From contig NZ_QYUK01000011.1 in NCBI RefSeq assembly GCF_003590945.1, positions 462,001 through 526,000 of the forward strand: a DNA stretch of 64,000 bases, written 5' to 3'. This stretch comes from Oleomonas cavernae (GTDB lineage: Bacteria > Pseudomonadota > Alphaproteobacteria > Zavarziniales > Zavarziniaceae). Of this stretch, positions 1 to 7,342 are shown piece by piece (position 1 is the first letter of the stretch; each line of letters opens with the position of its first letter). The notes beneath the pieces were generated by a model. The model had not been told where the DNA came from and ran no database searches. It saw nothing but the letters and a program-made list of their open reading frames with translations. The position numbers and the translations under genes are program-made.

Positions 1-175
1 GACCCTGTCCGGGCCCGGCATCAAGGGCAGCCACGGCCTGGGCGTCGGCGGCCTGCCCGCCGGCTTCGTCGAGGCCTGGCGCCAGCAACGCGCGGCCTTT
101 CCGCTGGGCGTCGATCTTGTCCTTTGCACCGGGGACCGGCTGGCGGCGCTGCCGCGGTCGGTCGACATTCGCTGA
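1..175 (+). CDS. phnH: PhnH, C-P lyase core subunit (3' end only)
   Basis: Only the last 57 codons are present; the frame is open from base 2 and stops at 173-175. The visible tail reads TLSGPGIKGSHGLGV and then LPAGFVEAWRQQRAAFPLGVD, which is the conserved C-terminal signature of PhnH (GPGI followed by N/QR-x-x-FPLGVDL). In the known C-P lyase complex, PhnH belongs to the PhnG2H2I2J2 core that couples a phosphonate to ATP in the cytoplasm. phnI starts 13 bases downstream, so this is the same operon. The gene start, phnG and the operon promoter lie outside the window. The identification rests on the short conserved tail plus the unambiguous phnI/phnJ neighbours. Confidence 0.9.
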   Translation, partial: TLSGPGIKGSHGLGVGGLPAGFVEAWRQQRAAFPLGVDLVLCTGDRLAALPRSVDIR

Positions 176-188
176 ACGGAGGCTTGCC

Positions 189-1285
189 ATGTATGTCGCG
201 GTCAAGGGCGGCGAGGCGGCGATCGATGCCGCCCATGCCTGGCTGGGCGAGGAACGGCGCGGCGACCCGGCCGTGGCGGCGCTGAGCCCCGATCAGATCC
301 GGGAACAATTGGGTCACGGCGTCGACCGGGTGATGGCGGAAGCCTCGCTCTACGATCCCGACCTGGCGGCCCTGGCCCTGAAACAGGCGCAGGGCGACGT
401 GATCGAGGCGGTGTTCCTGCTGCGTGCCTATCGCACCACCCTGTCGCGCCTGGGCGCCAGCCTTCCCGTGGACACGGCGCAGATGCGCATCGACCGGCGC
501 ATCTCGGCCACCTTCAAGGATCTGCCCGGCGGCCAGGTGCTGGGCCCCACCTATGATTACACCCACCGCCTGCTCGATTTTGTCCTGGCGGCGAACGGCG
601 AGGTGCCGCCGGCCGTCCAGGCCGATAGCCCGCTCGACAGCGAGATGCCTCGCGTTCTCGACCTCCTGGCCGACGAGGGCCTGATGGAGCGGGAAGTCGC
701 CCCTGACGACGAGAGCGGTCCGGTGCCTGACCTGACCCGAGAACCGCTGACTTTCCCTGCTGGCCGGCCCCTGCGGCTGCAATCGCTGGCGCGGGGCGAC
801 GAGGGCTTCGTGCTCTCGCTGGGCTATTCCACCCAGCGCGGCTATGGCCGCAACCATCCCTTCGCCGGCGAGATCCGCCAGGGCTTCGTGGGCGTGGAGG
901 TCGAAATTCCGGAACTGGGCTTTGCCGTCGATATCGGCGACATCCGCCTGACCGAATGCCAACTGGTCAACCAGTTCAAGGGCGACGCCACCCGCCCGGC
1001 CCAGTTCACCCGCGGCTATGGCCTGATCTTCGGCCGGGGCGAGCGCAAGGCCATGGCCATGGCGCTGGTCGACCGGGCGTTGCGGGCGCAGGAATTCGGC
1101 GAGGCCGTCCAGGGCCCGGCCCAGGACGAGGAATTCGTCCTGTCCCACGCCGACAATGTCGAGGCGTCGGGCTTCGTGCAGCACCTGAAGCTGCCGCACT
1201 ACGTCGATTTCCAGGCCGAGCTGCAACTGGTCCGCGCCCTGCGCCAGGCCCGTGTCGCCACCCCCTGCAGGAGGCGGCGGAATGA
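189..1285 (+). CDS. phnI: PhnI, C-P lyase nucleosidase subunit (frameshifted near the C-terminus)
   Basis: Begins MYVAVKGGEAAIDAAHAWL, the typical PhnI start, and would be about 365 residues, close to the family size. PhnI with PhnG, H and L attaches the phosphonate to C1 of the ATP ribose, displacing adenine. Conserved stretches seen include LGYSTQRGYGRNHPFAGEIR and LPHYVDFQAELQLVR. The reading frame is intact to about residue 357. A run of five C at 1261-1265 then puts the sequence out of frame, and as written translation would run on inside phnJ to 2090. Adding one C restores an ending ...TPLQEAAE and a TGA at 1283-1285 that overlaps the phnJ ATG (1282) in the usual ATGA coupling. I therefore treat the shift as a probable sequencing undercall. 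The start at 189 is 13 bases after phnH with a GGAGG-like site just upstream. Confidence 0.9.
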
Positions 1286-2235
1286 CCGACGCGACCGGTT
1301 ACAACTTCGCCTATCTGGACGAACAGACCAAGCGCATGATCCGCCGGGCGATCCTGAAAGCGGTGGCGGTGCCCGGCTATCAGGTGCCCTTCGCCAGCCG
1401 GGAAATGCCGCTGCCCTATGGCTGGGGCACCGGCGGCATCCAGGTGACGGCCGCGATCCTGGGCGCCGACGACACGCTGAAGGTGATCGACCAGGGCGCC
1501 GACGACACCACCAACGCGGTCTCGATCCGCCGCTTCTTCGCCCGCACCGCCGGCGTCGCCACCACGACGAAGACGGCCGAGGCGAGCGTGATCCAGACCC
1601 GCCACCGCATTCCCGAGGTGCCCCTGGCCGAAGACCAGATCCTGGTCTACCAGGTGCCGATCCCCGAACCCCTGCGCTGGCTGGAGCCGCGCGAGGCCGA
1701 GACCCGCACCCTGCACGCCCTGGGCGACTACGGCGTGATGCAGGTGGAGCTGTACGAGGACATCGCCACCCACGGCAAGATCAAGCGCTCCTACGATTAC
1801 CCGGCCGAGGTCGCAGGCCGGTATCTCACCAGTCCCAGCCCGATCCCCAAGTTCGACAACCCGAAACTGGGCGATTGCCCGGCCCTGCAATTGTTCGGCG
1901 CCGGCCGGGAAAAGCGCATCTACGCGATCCCGCCCTATACCCCGGTACGCAGCCTGGATTTCGACGATCATCCGTTCTCCATCGATCATCCGGGCATGCC
2001 CTGCGCCCTGTGCGGCGACAAGGCGAGCTTCCTCGACGAGATCGTGACGGACGACAAGGGCGGCCGCCTGTTCGTCTGCTCGGACACTGACCATTGTGCC
2101 TCGAGGCAGGAAAAAGAGCCCCCAGCCGTCATTCCGGCGAAGGCCGGGATCCATTCTGGGGCAGCGCGCGATGTCGCAATGGATCCCGGCCTTCGCCGGG
2201 ATGACGCCAGAGATGAGCGAGGAGCGTCGTCATGA
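1282..2235 (+). CDS. phnJ: PhnJ, radical SAM C-P lyase (C-terminus extended by a palindromic repeat)
   Basis: Starts MTDATGYNFAYLDEQTKRM. PhnJ is the radical S-adenosylmethionine enzyme that cleaves the carbon-phosphorus bond of ribose-1-phosphonate-5-phosphate, giving a hydrocarbon and the ribose cyclic phosphate. The four key cysteines fall exactly at the E. coli numbering, as I recall it: C241 and C244 (CALC) and C266 bind the 4Fe-4S cluster, and C272 (CSDTDHC) is the catalytic thiyl residue. After about residue 282, roughly where E. coli PhnJ (281 aa) ends, the frame enters a palindromic repeat (2128-2205) and reads VIPAKAGIHS...MDPGLRRDD before stopping at 2233-2235. The protein is thus 317 residues with about 35 non-native residues at its end. 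The stop still overlaps the phnK ATG (2232), so translational coupling is kept. Confidence 0.95.
   Translation: MTDATGYNFAYLDEQTKRMIRRAILKAVAVPGYQVPFASREMPLPYGWGTGGIQVTAAILGADDTLKVIDQGADDTTNAVSIRRFFARTAGVATTTKTAEASVIQTRHRIPEVPLAEDQILVYQVPIPEPLRWLEPREAETRTLHALGDYGVMQVELYEDIATHGKIKRSYDYPAEVAGRYLTSPSPIPKFDNPKLGDCPALQLFGAGREKRIYAIPPYTPVRSLDFDDHPFSIDHPGMPCALCGDKASFLDEIVTDDKGGRLFVCSDTDHCASRQEKEPPAVIPAKAGIHSGAARDVAMDPGLRRDDARDERGASS
2128..2205. repeat. Palindromic dispersed repeat inside the 3' end of phnJ
   Basis: Two 28-base arms, 2128-2155 and 2178-2205, are inverted copies matching at 27 of 28 positions and separated by a 22-base loop. The arms begin GTCAT and carry CCGGCGAAGGCCGGGATCC. Related copies lie at 26049-26161 and, diverged, at 30003-30112. 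The element is in frame with phnJ and contributes its last residues. In RNA it would form a very stable hairpin between the phnJ and phnK coding parts. It is the familiar intergenic palindrome of many proteobacterial genomes; being inside a coding frame is what is unusual here. Confidence 0.9.
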
Positions 2236-3008
2236 CCACCGAACCCATCCTCGACGTCTCGTCGCTGACCTACGATTACGGTAACGGCCGCGGTATCGAA
2301 GACATCTCCTTCGCCCTGTGGCCGGGCGAGGTCTTAGGGATTGTCGGCGAATCCGGCTCGGGCAAGACCACCCTGCTGAAACTATTGGGCGGGCAAATCC
2401 GCCCCACCTCGGGTGAACTCACCTATCGCCTGGCGTCCGGCGAGGTGGTCGATCTCAACGCGCTGCCGGAGGGCCGGCGCCGCCTGCTGGCCCGCACCGA
2501 ACTGGGTTTCGTGCATCAGAACCCGCGCGATGGCCTGCGTCTCGCCGTCTCAGCCGGCGGCAATGTCGGCGAGCGGCTGATGGCGTCCGGTGCGCGCCAC
2601 TACGGCCGCATCCGCGGTGCCGCGGCCGACTGGCTGCGCCGGGTCGAGATCGAGGACGGCCGCATCGACGACAAGCCGACCACCTTCTCGGGCGGCATGC
2701 AGCAGCGCCTGCAGATCGCGCGCAACCTCGTCTCCGGGCCGCGCCTGGTGCTGATGGACGAGCCGACCGGCGGCCTGGATGTCTCGGTCCAGGCGCGCCT
2801 GCTCGACCTGCTGCGCGGCCTGGTCGCCGACCTGGGCCTGACCGTGGTGATCGTCACCCATGACTTAGGGGTAGCCCGCCTGCTGGCCGACCGGCTGATG
2901 GTGATGCAGGGCGGCCGGGTGATCGAAAGCGGCCTGACCGACCAGGTGCTGGACGATCCGCGCGAACCCTATACCCAGCTACTCGTCTCCTCCGTCCTGG
3001 CGGCCTGA
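2232..3008 (+). CDS. phnK: PhnK, C-P lyase ABC-type ATPase
   Basis: 258 residues with a complete ABC ATPase signature: Walker A GESGSGKTT near residue 38, signature FSGGMQQRLQIAR near 155, Walker B RLVLMDEPTGGLD near 175, and the switch histidine in VIVTHDLGVA. PhnK is not a transporter ATPase: in the known complex it docks on PhnJ of the PhnGHIJ core and is needed for phosphonate breakdown in vivo. The start ATG overlaps the phnJ stop by ATGA, and phnL follows after three bases, so the three genes form one translational unit. Similarity to oligopeptide-importer ATPases is expected for this family, and the operon position decides the name. Confidence 0.95.
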   Translation: MTTEPILDVSSLTYDYGNGRGIEDISFALWPGEVLGIVGESGSGKTTLLKLLGGQIRPTSGELTYRLASGEVVDLNALPEGRRRLLARTELGFVHQNPRDGLRLAVSAGGNVGERLMASGARHYGRIRGAAADWLRRVEIEDGRIDDKPTTFSGGMQQRLQIARNLVSGPRLVLMDEPTGGLDVSVQARLLDLLRGLVADLGLTVVIVTHDLGVARLLADRLMVMQGGRVIESGLTDQVLDDPREPYTQLLVSSVLAA

Positions 3009-3011
3009 CCC

Positions 3012-3704
3012 ATGACAGCCCAAGCCATCCTGTCGCTGCGCGGCGTGACCAAGCACTTCATCCAGCACCTGCGCGGCGGCCTGCGCCTGGATGTGCTGGA
3101 CGGTGTCGACCTCGACGTCTGCGCCGGCGAATGCGTGGTGCTGGACGGCCCGTCAGGGGTGGGCAAGTCGACCCTGATCAAGGCGATCTACGGCACCTAC
3201 CGGGTCGACAGCGGTTCGATCGTGCTGGGCGGCATCGACGTGGCGACGGCGGAGCCGCGCCAGATCATGGGCCTGCGCCGCCACACGGTGGCCCAGGTCA
3301 GCCAGTTCCTGCGCGTGGTGCCCCGTGTCGCGGCCCTCGACGTGGTCGCCGAACCGGCACGGGCCCGGGGGCTGAGCGCCGAGGCGGCGCGGGCGCGGGC
3401 AGGGGAATTGCTCGCCCGCCTCAATTTGCCCGAAAAATTATGGTCCCTGCCACCGGCGACCTTTTCGGGCGGCGAGCAGCAGCGGGTCAACATCGCCCGG
3501 GGCTTTGTCGTAGACTGGCCCCTGATGCTGCTCGACGAGCCGACCGCCTCGCTCGACGCGGCCAATGCGGCCGTGGTTGCCGACCTGATCGAGGAGGCGC
3601 GGGGGCGCGGCGCGGGCATGGTGGCGATCTGCCATGACGCGCCGATGCGGGCGCGCGTCGCCACCCGGTTGTTGCGTATGAAACCGTTGGAGCAGGCAGC
3701 ATGA
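3012..3704 (+). CDS. phnL: PhnL, C-P lyase ABC-type ATPase
   Basis: 230 residues, starting MTAQAILSLRGVTKHFIQHL, with Walker A GPSGVGKST near residue 42, signature FSGGEQQRVNIARG near 150, and Walker B LMLLDEPTASLD. PhnL acts with PhnG, H and I in the step that replaces adenine of ATP by the phosphonate. The N-terminal FIQHLRGG...LDVLDGVDLDV pattern is typical of PhnL and separates it from lipoprotein-export ATPases (LolD), its nearest general relatives. It lies three bases after phnK, and its TGA overlaps the phnM ATG at 3701. Confidence 0.95.
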   Translation: MTAQAILSLRGVTKHFIQHLRGGLRLDVLDGVDLDVCAGECVVLDGPSGVGKSTLIKAIYGTYRVDSGSIVLGGIDVATAEPRQIMGLRRHTVAQVSQFLRVVPRVAALDVVAEPARARGLSAEAARARAGELLARLNLPEKLWSLPPATFSGGEQQRVNIARGFVVDWPLMLLDEPTASLDAANAAVVADLIEEARGRGAGMVAICHDAPMRARVATRLLRMKPLEQAA

Positions 3705-4837
3705 GCGGCGAACTGATCCTGACCAATGCCAGGGTGGTCACCCCGGTTTGCGTCATCGAGGCCGGCACCGTGGTGGTGCGCGACGGCCGCATCACCGCGG
3801 TCGAGACCGGCATTTCGGGCTTGAGCAGCGCGGTCGACCTCGACGGCGACTATCTGCTGCCGGGCCTGGTCGACCTGCACACCGACAATCTGGAAAAACA
3901 CATGATGCCGCGGGTGAAGGTGCCGTGGCCGGCCACCGCCGCCATCGTCGCCCACGACCGCCAGGTGCTGGCCGCCGGCATCACCACCGTGCTCGACAGC
4001 CTCGCGGTGGGCGATGTCTGGCCCGATGGCGACCGGGTGAAGACCTTCTCCCAAGCCGTCGAGGCCTGGGACAATGCTCGCCGCGGCGCCGTGTTCAAGG
4101 CCCGCCATGCCCTGCACCTGCGCTGCGAGATCGGCCATGAAGGCGTGGTGCGGCTGTTCTCGACCCTGGTCGACGACGAGGACCTGCGCCTGGTCTCGGT
4201 GATGGACCACACGCCGGGCCAGCGCCAGTTCGTCGATGCCAGCAAATACCGCCAGCAATACCCGCAGCTTTCCGACGCCGAATTCGACGCCTATGTCGAG
4301 AAGCGCCGGGCCATCCGCGATCGCCTGGGCCCCGCGCACCGGGCCGAGATCATCGCCCTGTCCAAGGCCCGCAACGTGCCGGTCGCCAGCCACGACGACC
4401 GCACCCCGCAGGAAGTCGAGGAGGCCCTGGCGGAAGGCATCACCTTGAGCGAATTCCCGACCACCATCGAAGCGGCCACGGCGGCACACGGCCACGGCAT
4501 GGGGGTGATCGGCGGCGCGCCCAACGTCGTGCGCGGCGGCTCGCACAGCGGCAATGTCTCGGTCGCCGACCTGGCGCGGGCCGGCGTGCTCGATGTCATG
4601 GCGTCGGACTATGTGCCGGCCTCGATGCTGATGGCCGCCTTCGCCTTGCATGACGAGTTGGGCCTGGACCTGGCGGCGGCGGTGGCGACGGTCAGCGCCA
4701 CGCCCGCGGCGGCGATCGGCCTCGACGACCTGGGCGCCATCGCGGTGGGGCACCGGGCCGATCTGCTGCATGTTGCCCGCCATGGCCATTTGCCGGTGGT
4801 GGAACTGGTCTGGCGCGACGGCGTGCGGGTGATGTGA
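3701..4837 (+). CDS. phnM: PhnM, alpha-D-ribose 1-methylphosphonate 5-triphosphate diphosphatase
   Basis: 378-residue amidohydrolase-fold protein. PhnM removes pyrophosphate from the ribose-5-triphosphate intermediate of the C-P lyase pathway, giving the monophosphate substrate of PhnJ. The metal-binding motif is in VDLHTDNLEKHMMPR near residues 52-66, followed by the family stretch VPWPATAAIVAHD. Another metal-site region is ASHDDRTPQEVEEA, and GGAPNVVRGGSHSGN is conserved late in PhnM. The length is typical and the frame is intact. The start overlaps the phnL stop (ATGA). The next gene begins seven bases after the stop. Confidence 0.95.
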   Translation: MSGELILTNARVVTPVCVIEAGTVVVRDGRITAVETGISGLSSAVDLDGDYLLPGLVDLHTDNLEKHMMPRVKVPWPATAAIVAHDRQVLAAGITTVLDSLAVGDVWPDGDRVKTFSQAVEAWDNARRGAVFKARHALHLRCEIGHEGVVRLFSTLVDDEDLRLVSVMDHTPGQRQFVDASKYRQQYPQLSDAEFDAYVEKRRAIRDRLGPAHRAEIIALSKARNVPVASHDDRTPQEVEEALAEGITLSEFPTTIEAATAAHGHGMGVIGGAPNVVRGGSHSGNVSVADLARAGVLDVMASDYVPASMLMAAFALHDELGLDLAAAVATVSATPAAAIGLDDLGAIAVGHRADLLHVARHGHLPVVELVWRDGVRVM

Positions 4838-4844
4838 TCTTGTC

Positions 4845-5534
4845 ATGAGCAGCCGCTACGCCGTCTACTGGGCGCCGCCGGTGGCATCGCCCCTGCATCG
4901 CTTGGGGTCCCAATGGCTGGGCCGCGACGCCGAGGCCGGCACCTTGCTGCCGCAGCCCTTGCTCTCGCCGCTCAGTGCCGATCGCTTTGCGGCGCTGACG
5001 CAGGATGCGCGCGGCTATGCCTTCCACGCCACCTTGAAGCCGCCGCTGCGGCTCGTGCCCGAGGCGACGGCGGAAGCCTTTCATGCAGCGGTCGAGGCCG
5101 CCGCCCGAGATACGCCAGGGTTCACGGCGCCGCCGCTGAAGGTCGGACGCCTCAGCGGTTTCCTGGCGCTGGTGCCGGATGGCGATCAGGCGCCCTGGCG
5201 TCGTCTCAGCAACCATTTTGTCACGGCCCTCGACGGCTTCCGCACGCCGCCGGACGAATTGGAACTGGCCAAACGCCGGGGCAATGGCCTGACACCGGCA
5301 CAAGATGCCAATCTGCTGCGCTGGGGCTATCCCTATGTGTTCGGCGACTGGCGCTTCCACATGACCCTCAGCGCCGCGCTGAAATCGCCCGAGGCCGAGC
5401 GCATCGAAGCCGCCGCGCTCACCCATTTCTCCGGCCTGGAACGCCAGCCGGTGCCGGTAATGGAGGTCTGCGTTTTCGAGCAGTCCCAGCCCGGCGCCCC
5501 ATTCCTGATCACGGCTAGATATCCGCTGGGATAG
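4845..5534 (+). CDS. DUF1045 protein of C-P lyase operons, 2H phosphoesterase fold
   Basis: 229 residues, beginning MSSRYAVYWAPPVASPLHRLGSQWLGRDAEAG (given in part), the typical start of the DUF1045 'putative phosphonate metabolism protein' family. Two HxT motifs are visible, FHATLKPP near residue 60 and FHMTLSAAL near 170. These are the paired catalytic histidine motifs of 2H phosphoesterases, which open cyclic phosphates or cut phosphodiesters. As last gene of the phnHIJKLM unit, it may act on the ribose 1,2-cyclic phosphate released by PhnJ, the job of PhnP in E. coli; this is inference. Its last 20 bases overlap the end of the convergent tetR gene. A role in cyclic phosphate hydrolysis is plausible but not shown by sequence alone. 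Confidence 0.85.
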   Translation: MSSRYAVYWAPPVASPLHRLGSQWLGRDAEAGTLLPQPLLSPLSADRFAALTQDARGYAFHATLKPPLRLVPEATAEAFHAAVEAAARDTPGFTAPPLKVGRLSGFLALVPDGDQAPWRRLSNHFVTALDGFRTPPDELELAKRRGNGLTPAQDANLLRWGYPYVFGDWRFHMTLSAALKSPEAERIEAAALTHFSGLERQPVPVMEVCVFEQSQPGAPFLITARYPLG

Positions 5535-6201
5535 GCGAAATGCCCTCTCCTCCGAGGAGGAGAGGGCTATCGGTGATCCCGCTCGATCCGTCGAGCAGCC
5601 GCTCCAGGCCATAGTCGAACATCTCGTCGATCGGGGCGGGGCCGGCCTGGGCGAAGGCTTGGCGCAGCGTGGGGAACAGGGGCGGTCCCATCGTCTCGAT
5701 CCGGGCGGCCAGCGCCGTCTCGGTGGCGACAGGGTGCTTTTGTTCGCGAAAGACCGAGGCTTCGACGAAATCGACCACGCTGCGCAGGGCCAGCCACGCG
5801 GTTCGCGGGGTGAAACCCGCCGCGACCAGGCCGGCGGTGCCGACCTCGTGCAGTTTCAGGATTTCGCCCGGCATCGACGGGTCGCAAAAGGCGTATTCGG
5901 CCAGGCCGTCGGCGGCGCGAAACTTGGCCCGCAGGCCATGGGCCGTCCGGTGCAGGGCAGCGCGCCAGGCCTCGGGCTCGATGGCGTCGGGCAGGTCGGC
6001 CTTGGCGATCAGCGTCACCGCGACCAGCGACATCAACTCGTCGCGGTCCTTCACGTGGTAGTAGAGCGCGGCGGTGCCCACCCCCAGGCGCCCGGCCACC
6101 GCCTTCATGGTGAGGTTGCCGAGCCCCACGGCCAGGGCCGCCTCGACCACCTGGGCCTTGTCGATGCGGGCCGGCCGGCCCTTGCCGCGTGATTCCTTCA
6201 T
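5515..6201 (-). CDS. TetR/AcrR family transcriptional regulator
   Basis: 228 residues. The N-terminus begins MKESRGKGRPARIDKAQVV and holds a TetR DNA-binding domain with the helix-turn-helix near residues 28-55 (LTMKAVAGRLGVGTAALYYH), followed by a ligand domain of the TetR_C class. The ATG at 6201 faces the SDR gene at 6314 across a gap that carries two direct repeats (6224-6265), the likely operator for both. The last residues (SGITDSPLLLGGEGISPIPADI, partly) are read through a palindrome at 5542-5567 and overlap the end of the DUF1045 gene, so the natural C-terminus may have been altered by repeat insertion. The ligand is unknown. Control of the neighbouring SDR, hydrolase and exporter is inferred from position. 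Confidence 0.88.
   Translation of the reverse strand: MKESRGKGRPARIDKAQVVEAALAVGLGNLTMKAVAGRLGVGTAALYYHVKDRDELMSLVAVTLIAKADLPDAIEPEAWRAALHRTAHGLRAKFRAADGLAEYAFCDPSMPGEILKLHEVGTAGLVAAGFTPRTAWLALRSVVDFVEASVFREQKHPVATETALAARIETMGPPLFPTLRQAFAQAGPAPIDEMFDYGLERLLDGSSGITDSPLLLGGEGISPIPADI
5542..5567. repeat. Palindrome GCCCTCTCCTCC-GA-GGAGGAGAGGGC
   Basis: Perfect 12-base inverted arms around a two-base centre, inside the 3' end of tetR and just past the DUF1045 stop. The same motif with centre TG occurs at 36923-36946, which marks it as a dispersed repeat. As RNA it would fold into a strong hairpin and could end transcription of the convergent genes, but no U-run follows. Confidence 0.75.
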
Positions 6202-6223
6202 GGGAAGGATTCTAGATCATTTT

Positions 6224-6265
6224 TTGAATGGCCATCGAAAATATTTATTGAATATGCATCGAAAA
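6224..6265. promoter_or_regulatory. Two direct repeats, probable TetR operator
   Basis: TTGAATGGCCATCGAAAA at 6224-6241 and TTGAATATGCATCGAAAA at 6248-6265 agree at 15 of 18 positions and start 24 bases apart. The region is much richer in A/T than its surroundings and lies in the divergent gap between tetR (ATG at 6201) and the SDR. The first copy is also nearly palindromic around GGCC. Paired sites beside a tetR start are typical of autoregulated operators; binding is inferred. Confidence 0.6.
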
Positions 6266-6313
6266 ATGAACAAAGTGCGTTTGCCAAGCCAAGACAAAGA
6301 TCGGAAGCGCCCC

Positions 6314-7258
6314 GTGACAGCCTCATCCTCACCGAGCCGGACGGCAGTCATCACCGGCGGCAACAACGGGCTGGGGCTGGAAACAGCGCGGGCCATCGGG
6401 CGCGACCCCAGTTGGCACCTGGTGCTCGCCTGCCGCGATCCGGGAAGGGCCGCTGCCGCCGTTGCCGACCTGAAGCAAAGCACGGGCAATCCCAATATCG
6501 AGGCGCGCGCGCTGGACCTGCTCGCCAACGCCTCGGTGCGCGCCTTCGCCGATGGCCTGCGCGGCGCCGGTCTGCCGCCGCTTAGGCTGCTGATCTGCAA
6601 TGCCGGCATCCAGTTCGTGGCGCAGATGCGCTTCAACGAGGCCGGGGTGGAAGGCACCTTCCAGACCAACCACCTGGGCCATTACCTGCTCGCCCGCCTG
6701 CTCCTGCCCGACCTGGCGGCCCCCGCCCGCATCCTGCTGGTGGCCAGCGGCACCCACGACCCCAGGCAGAAGACCGGCCTGCCCGAACCGCGCTTCACCG
6801 CGGTCGAGTATCTGGCGAACCCGCCGGCCGACCCCGCCTTCGACCGCGACGATCCCGGCAAGGCGGGGCGGCGGGCCTATTCGACCTCGAAACTGTGCAA
6901 CATCATGACGGCCTATGAGTTGGCCCGCCGGCTGGACCCGGCCAAGGTGACGGTCAACGCCTTCGATCCGGGCCTCATGCCCGGCTCGGGCTTGGCGCGG
7001 GATTACGGGTTCGTCATGCGCCTGGCCTGGAAATTCATCCTGCCTGCTGCCCGCCTGTTCATCCGCAACGTCAACACCACCCAGATTTCGGGCAAGGCCC
7101 TGGCCAATCTGGCCACGGCCCAGCGTTACGCAGGCGTCACCGGCCGCTATTTCGAGGGCGAGAAGGATATTCCATCCTCGGATCTGTCCTATGACCGCGA
7201 GAAGTCGGCCCTGCTGTGGGCCGGCAGCGCGGCCCTGGCCGGGCTGGACGCGGCCTGA
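6314..7258 (+). CDS. Short-chain dehydrogenase/reductase (protochlorophyllide reductase/retinol dehydrogenase-like)
   Basis: Classical SDR: cofactor motif TGGNNGLG near the start, NAG in LLICNAGIQ, the catalytic Y-x-x-x-K in YSTSKLCN, and an N in FQTNHLGHYL. The long insertion with FDRDDPGKAGRRAYSTSK and the NVNTTQISGKALA tail resemble the light-independent relatives of protochlorophyllide reductase and retinol dehydrogenases; no photosynthetic role is implied. I chose the GTG at 6314 because GGAAG lies six bases upstream and the Rossmann motif follows at once. In-frame ATGs at 6254 and 6266 would place the N-terminus inside the operator repeats. The gene diverges from tetR and is followed by a hydrolase and a DMT exporter, so it may be part of a TetR-controlled detoxification or catabolic set. 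The substrate is unknown. Confidence 0.85.
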   Translation: MTASSSPSRTAVITGGNNGLGLETARAIGRDPSWHLVLACRDPGRAAAAVADLKQSTGNPNIEARALDLLANASVRAFADGLRGAGLPPLRLLICNAGIQFVAQMRFNEAGVEGTFQTNHLGHYLLARLLLPDLAAPARILLVASGTHDPRQKTGLPEPRFTAVEYLANPPADPAFDRDDPGKAGRRAYSTSKLCNIMTAYELARRLDPAKVTVNAFDPGLMPGSGLARDYGFVMRLAWKFILPAARLFIRNVNTTQISGKALANLATAQRYAGVTGRYFEGEKDIPSSDLSYDREKSALLWAGSAALAGLDAA

Positions 7259-7342
7259 CGGTGGCGTCATCGGCCTTGCGGGCCGTGGCCGCTCTCGCCA
7301 GTATGCTGCACAAGAAATGCAATTTGCCGGGAGAGTACGGGC

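Noticed and set aside
117-2090. A 657-codon protein joining PhnI to an Arg/Pro-rich tail
   Set aside because: It arises from the one-base deletion at 1261-1265; the tail is the wrong frame of phnJ.
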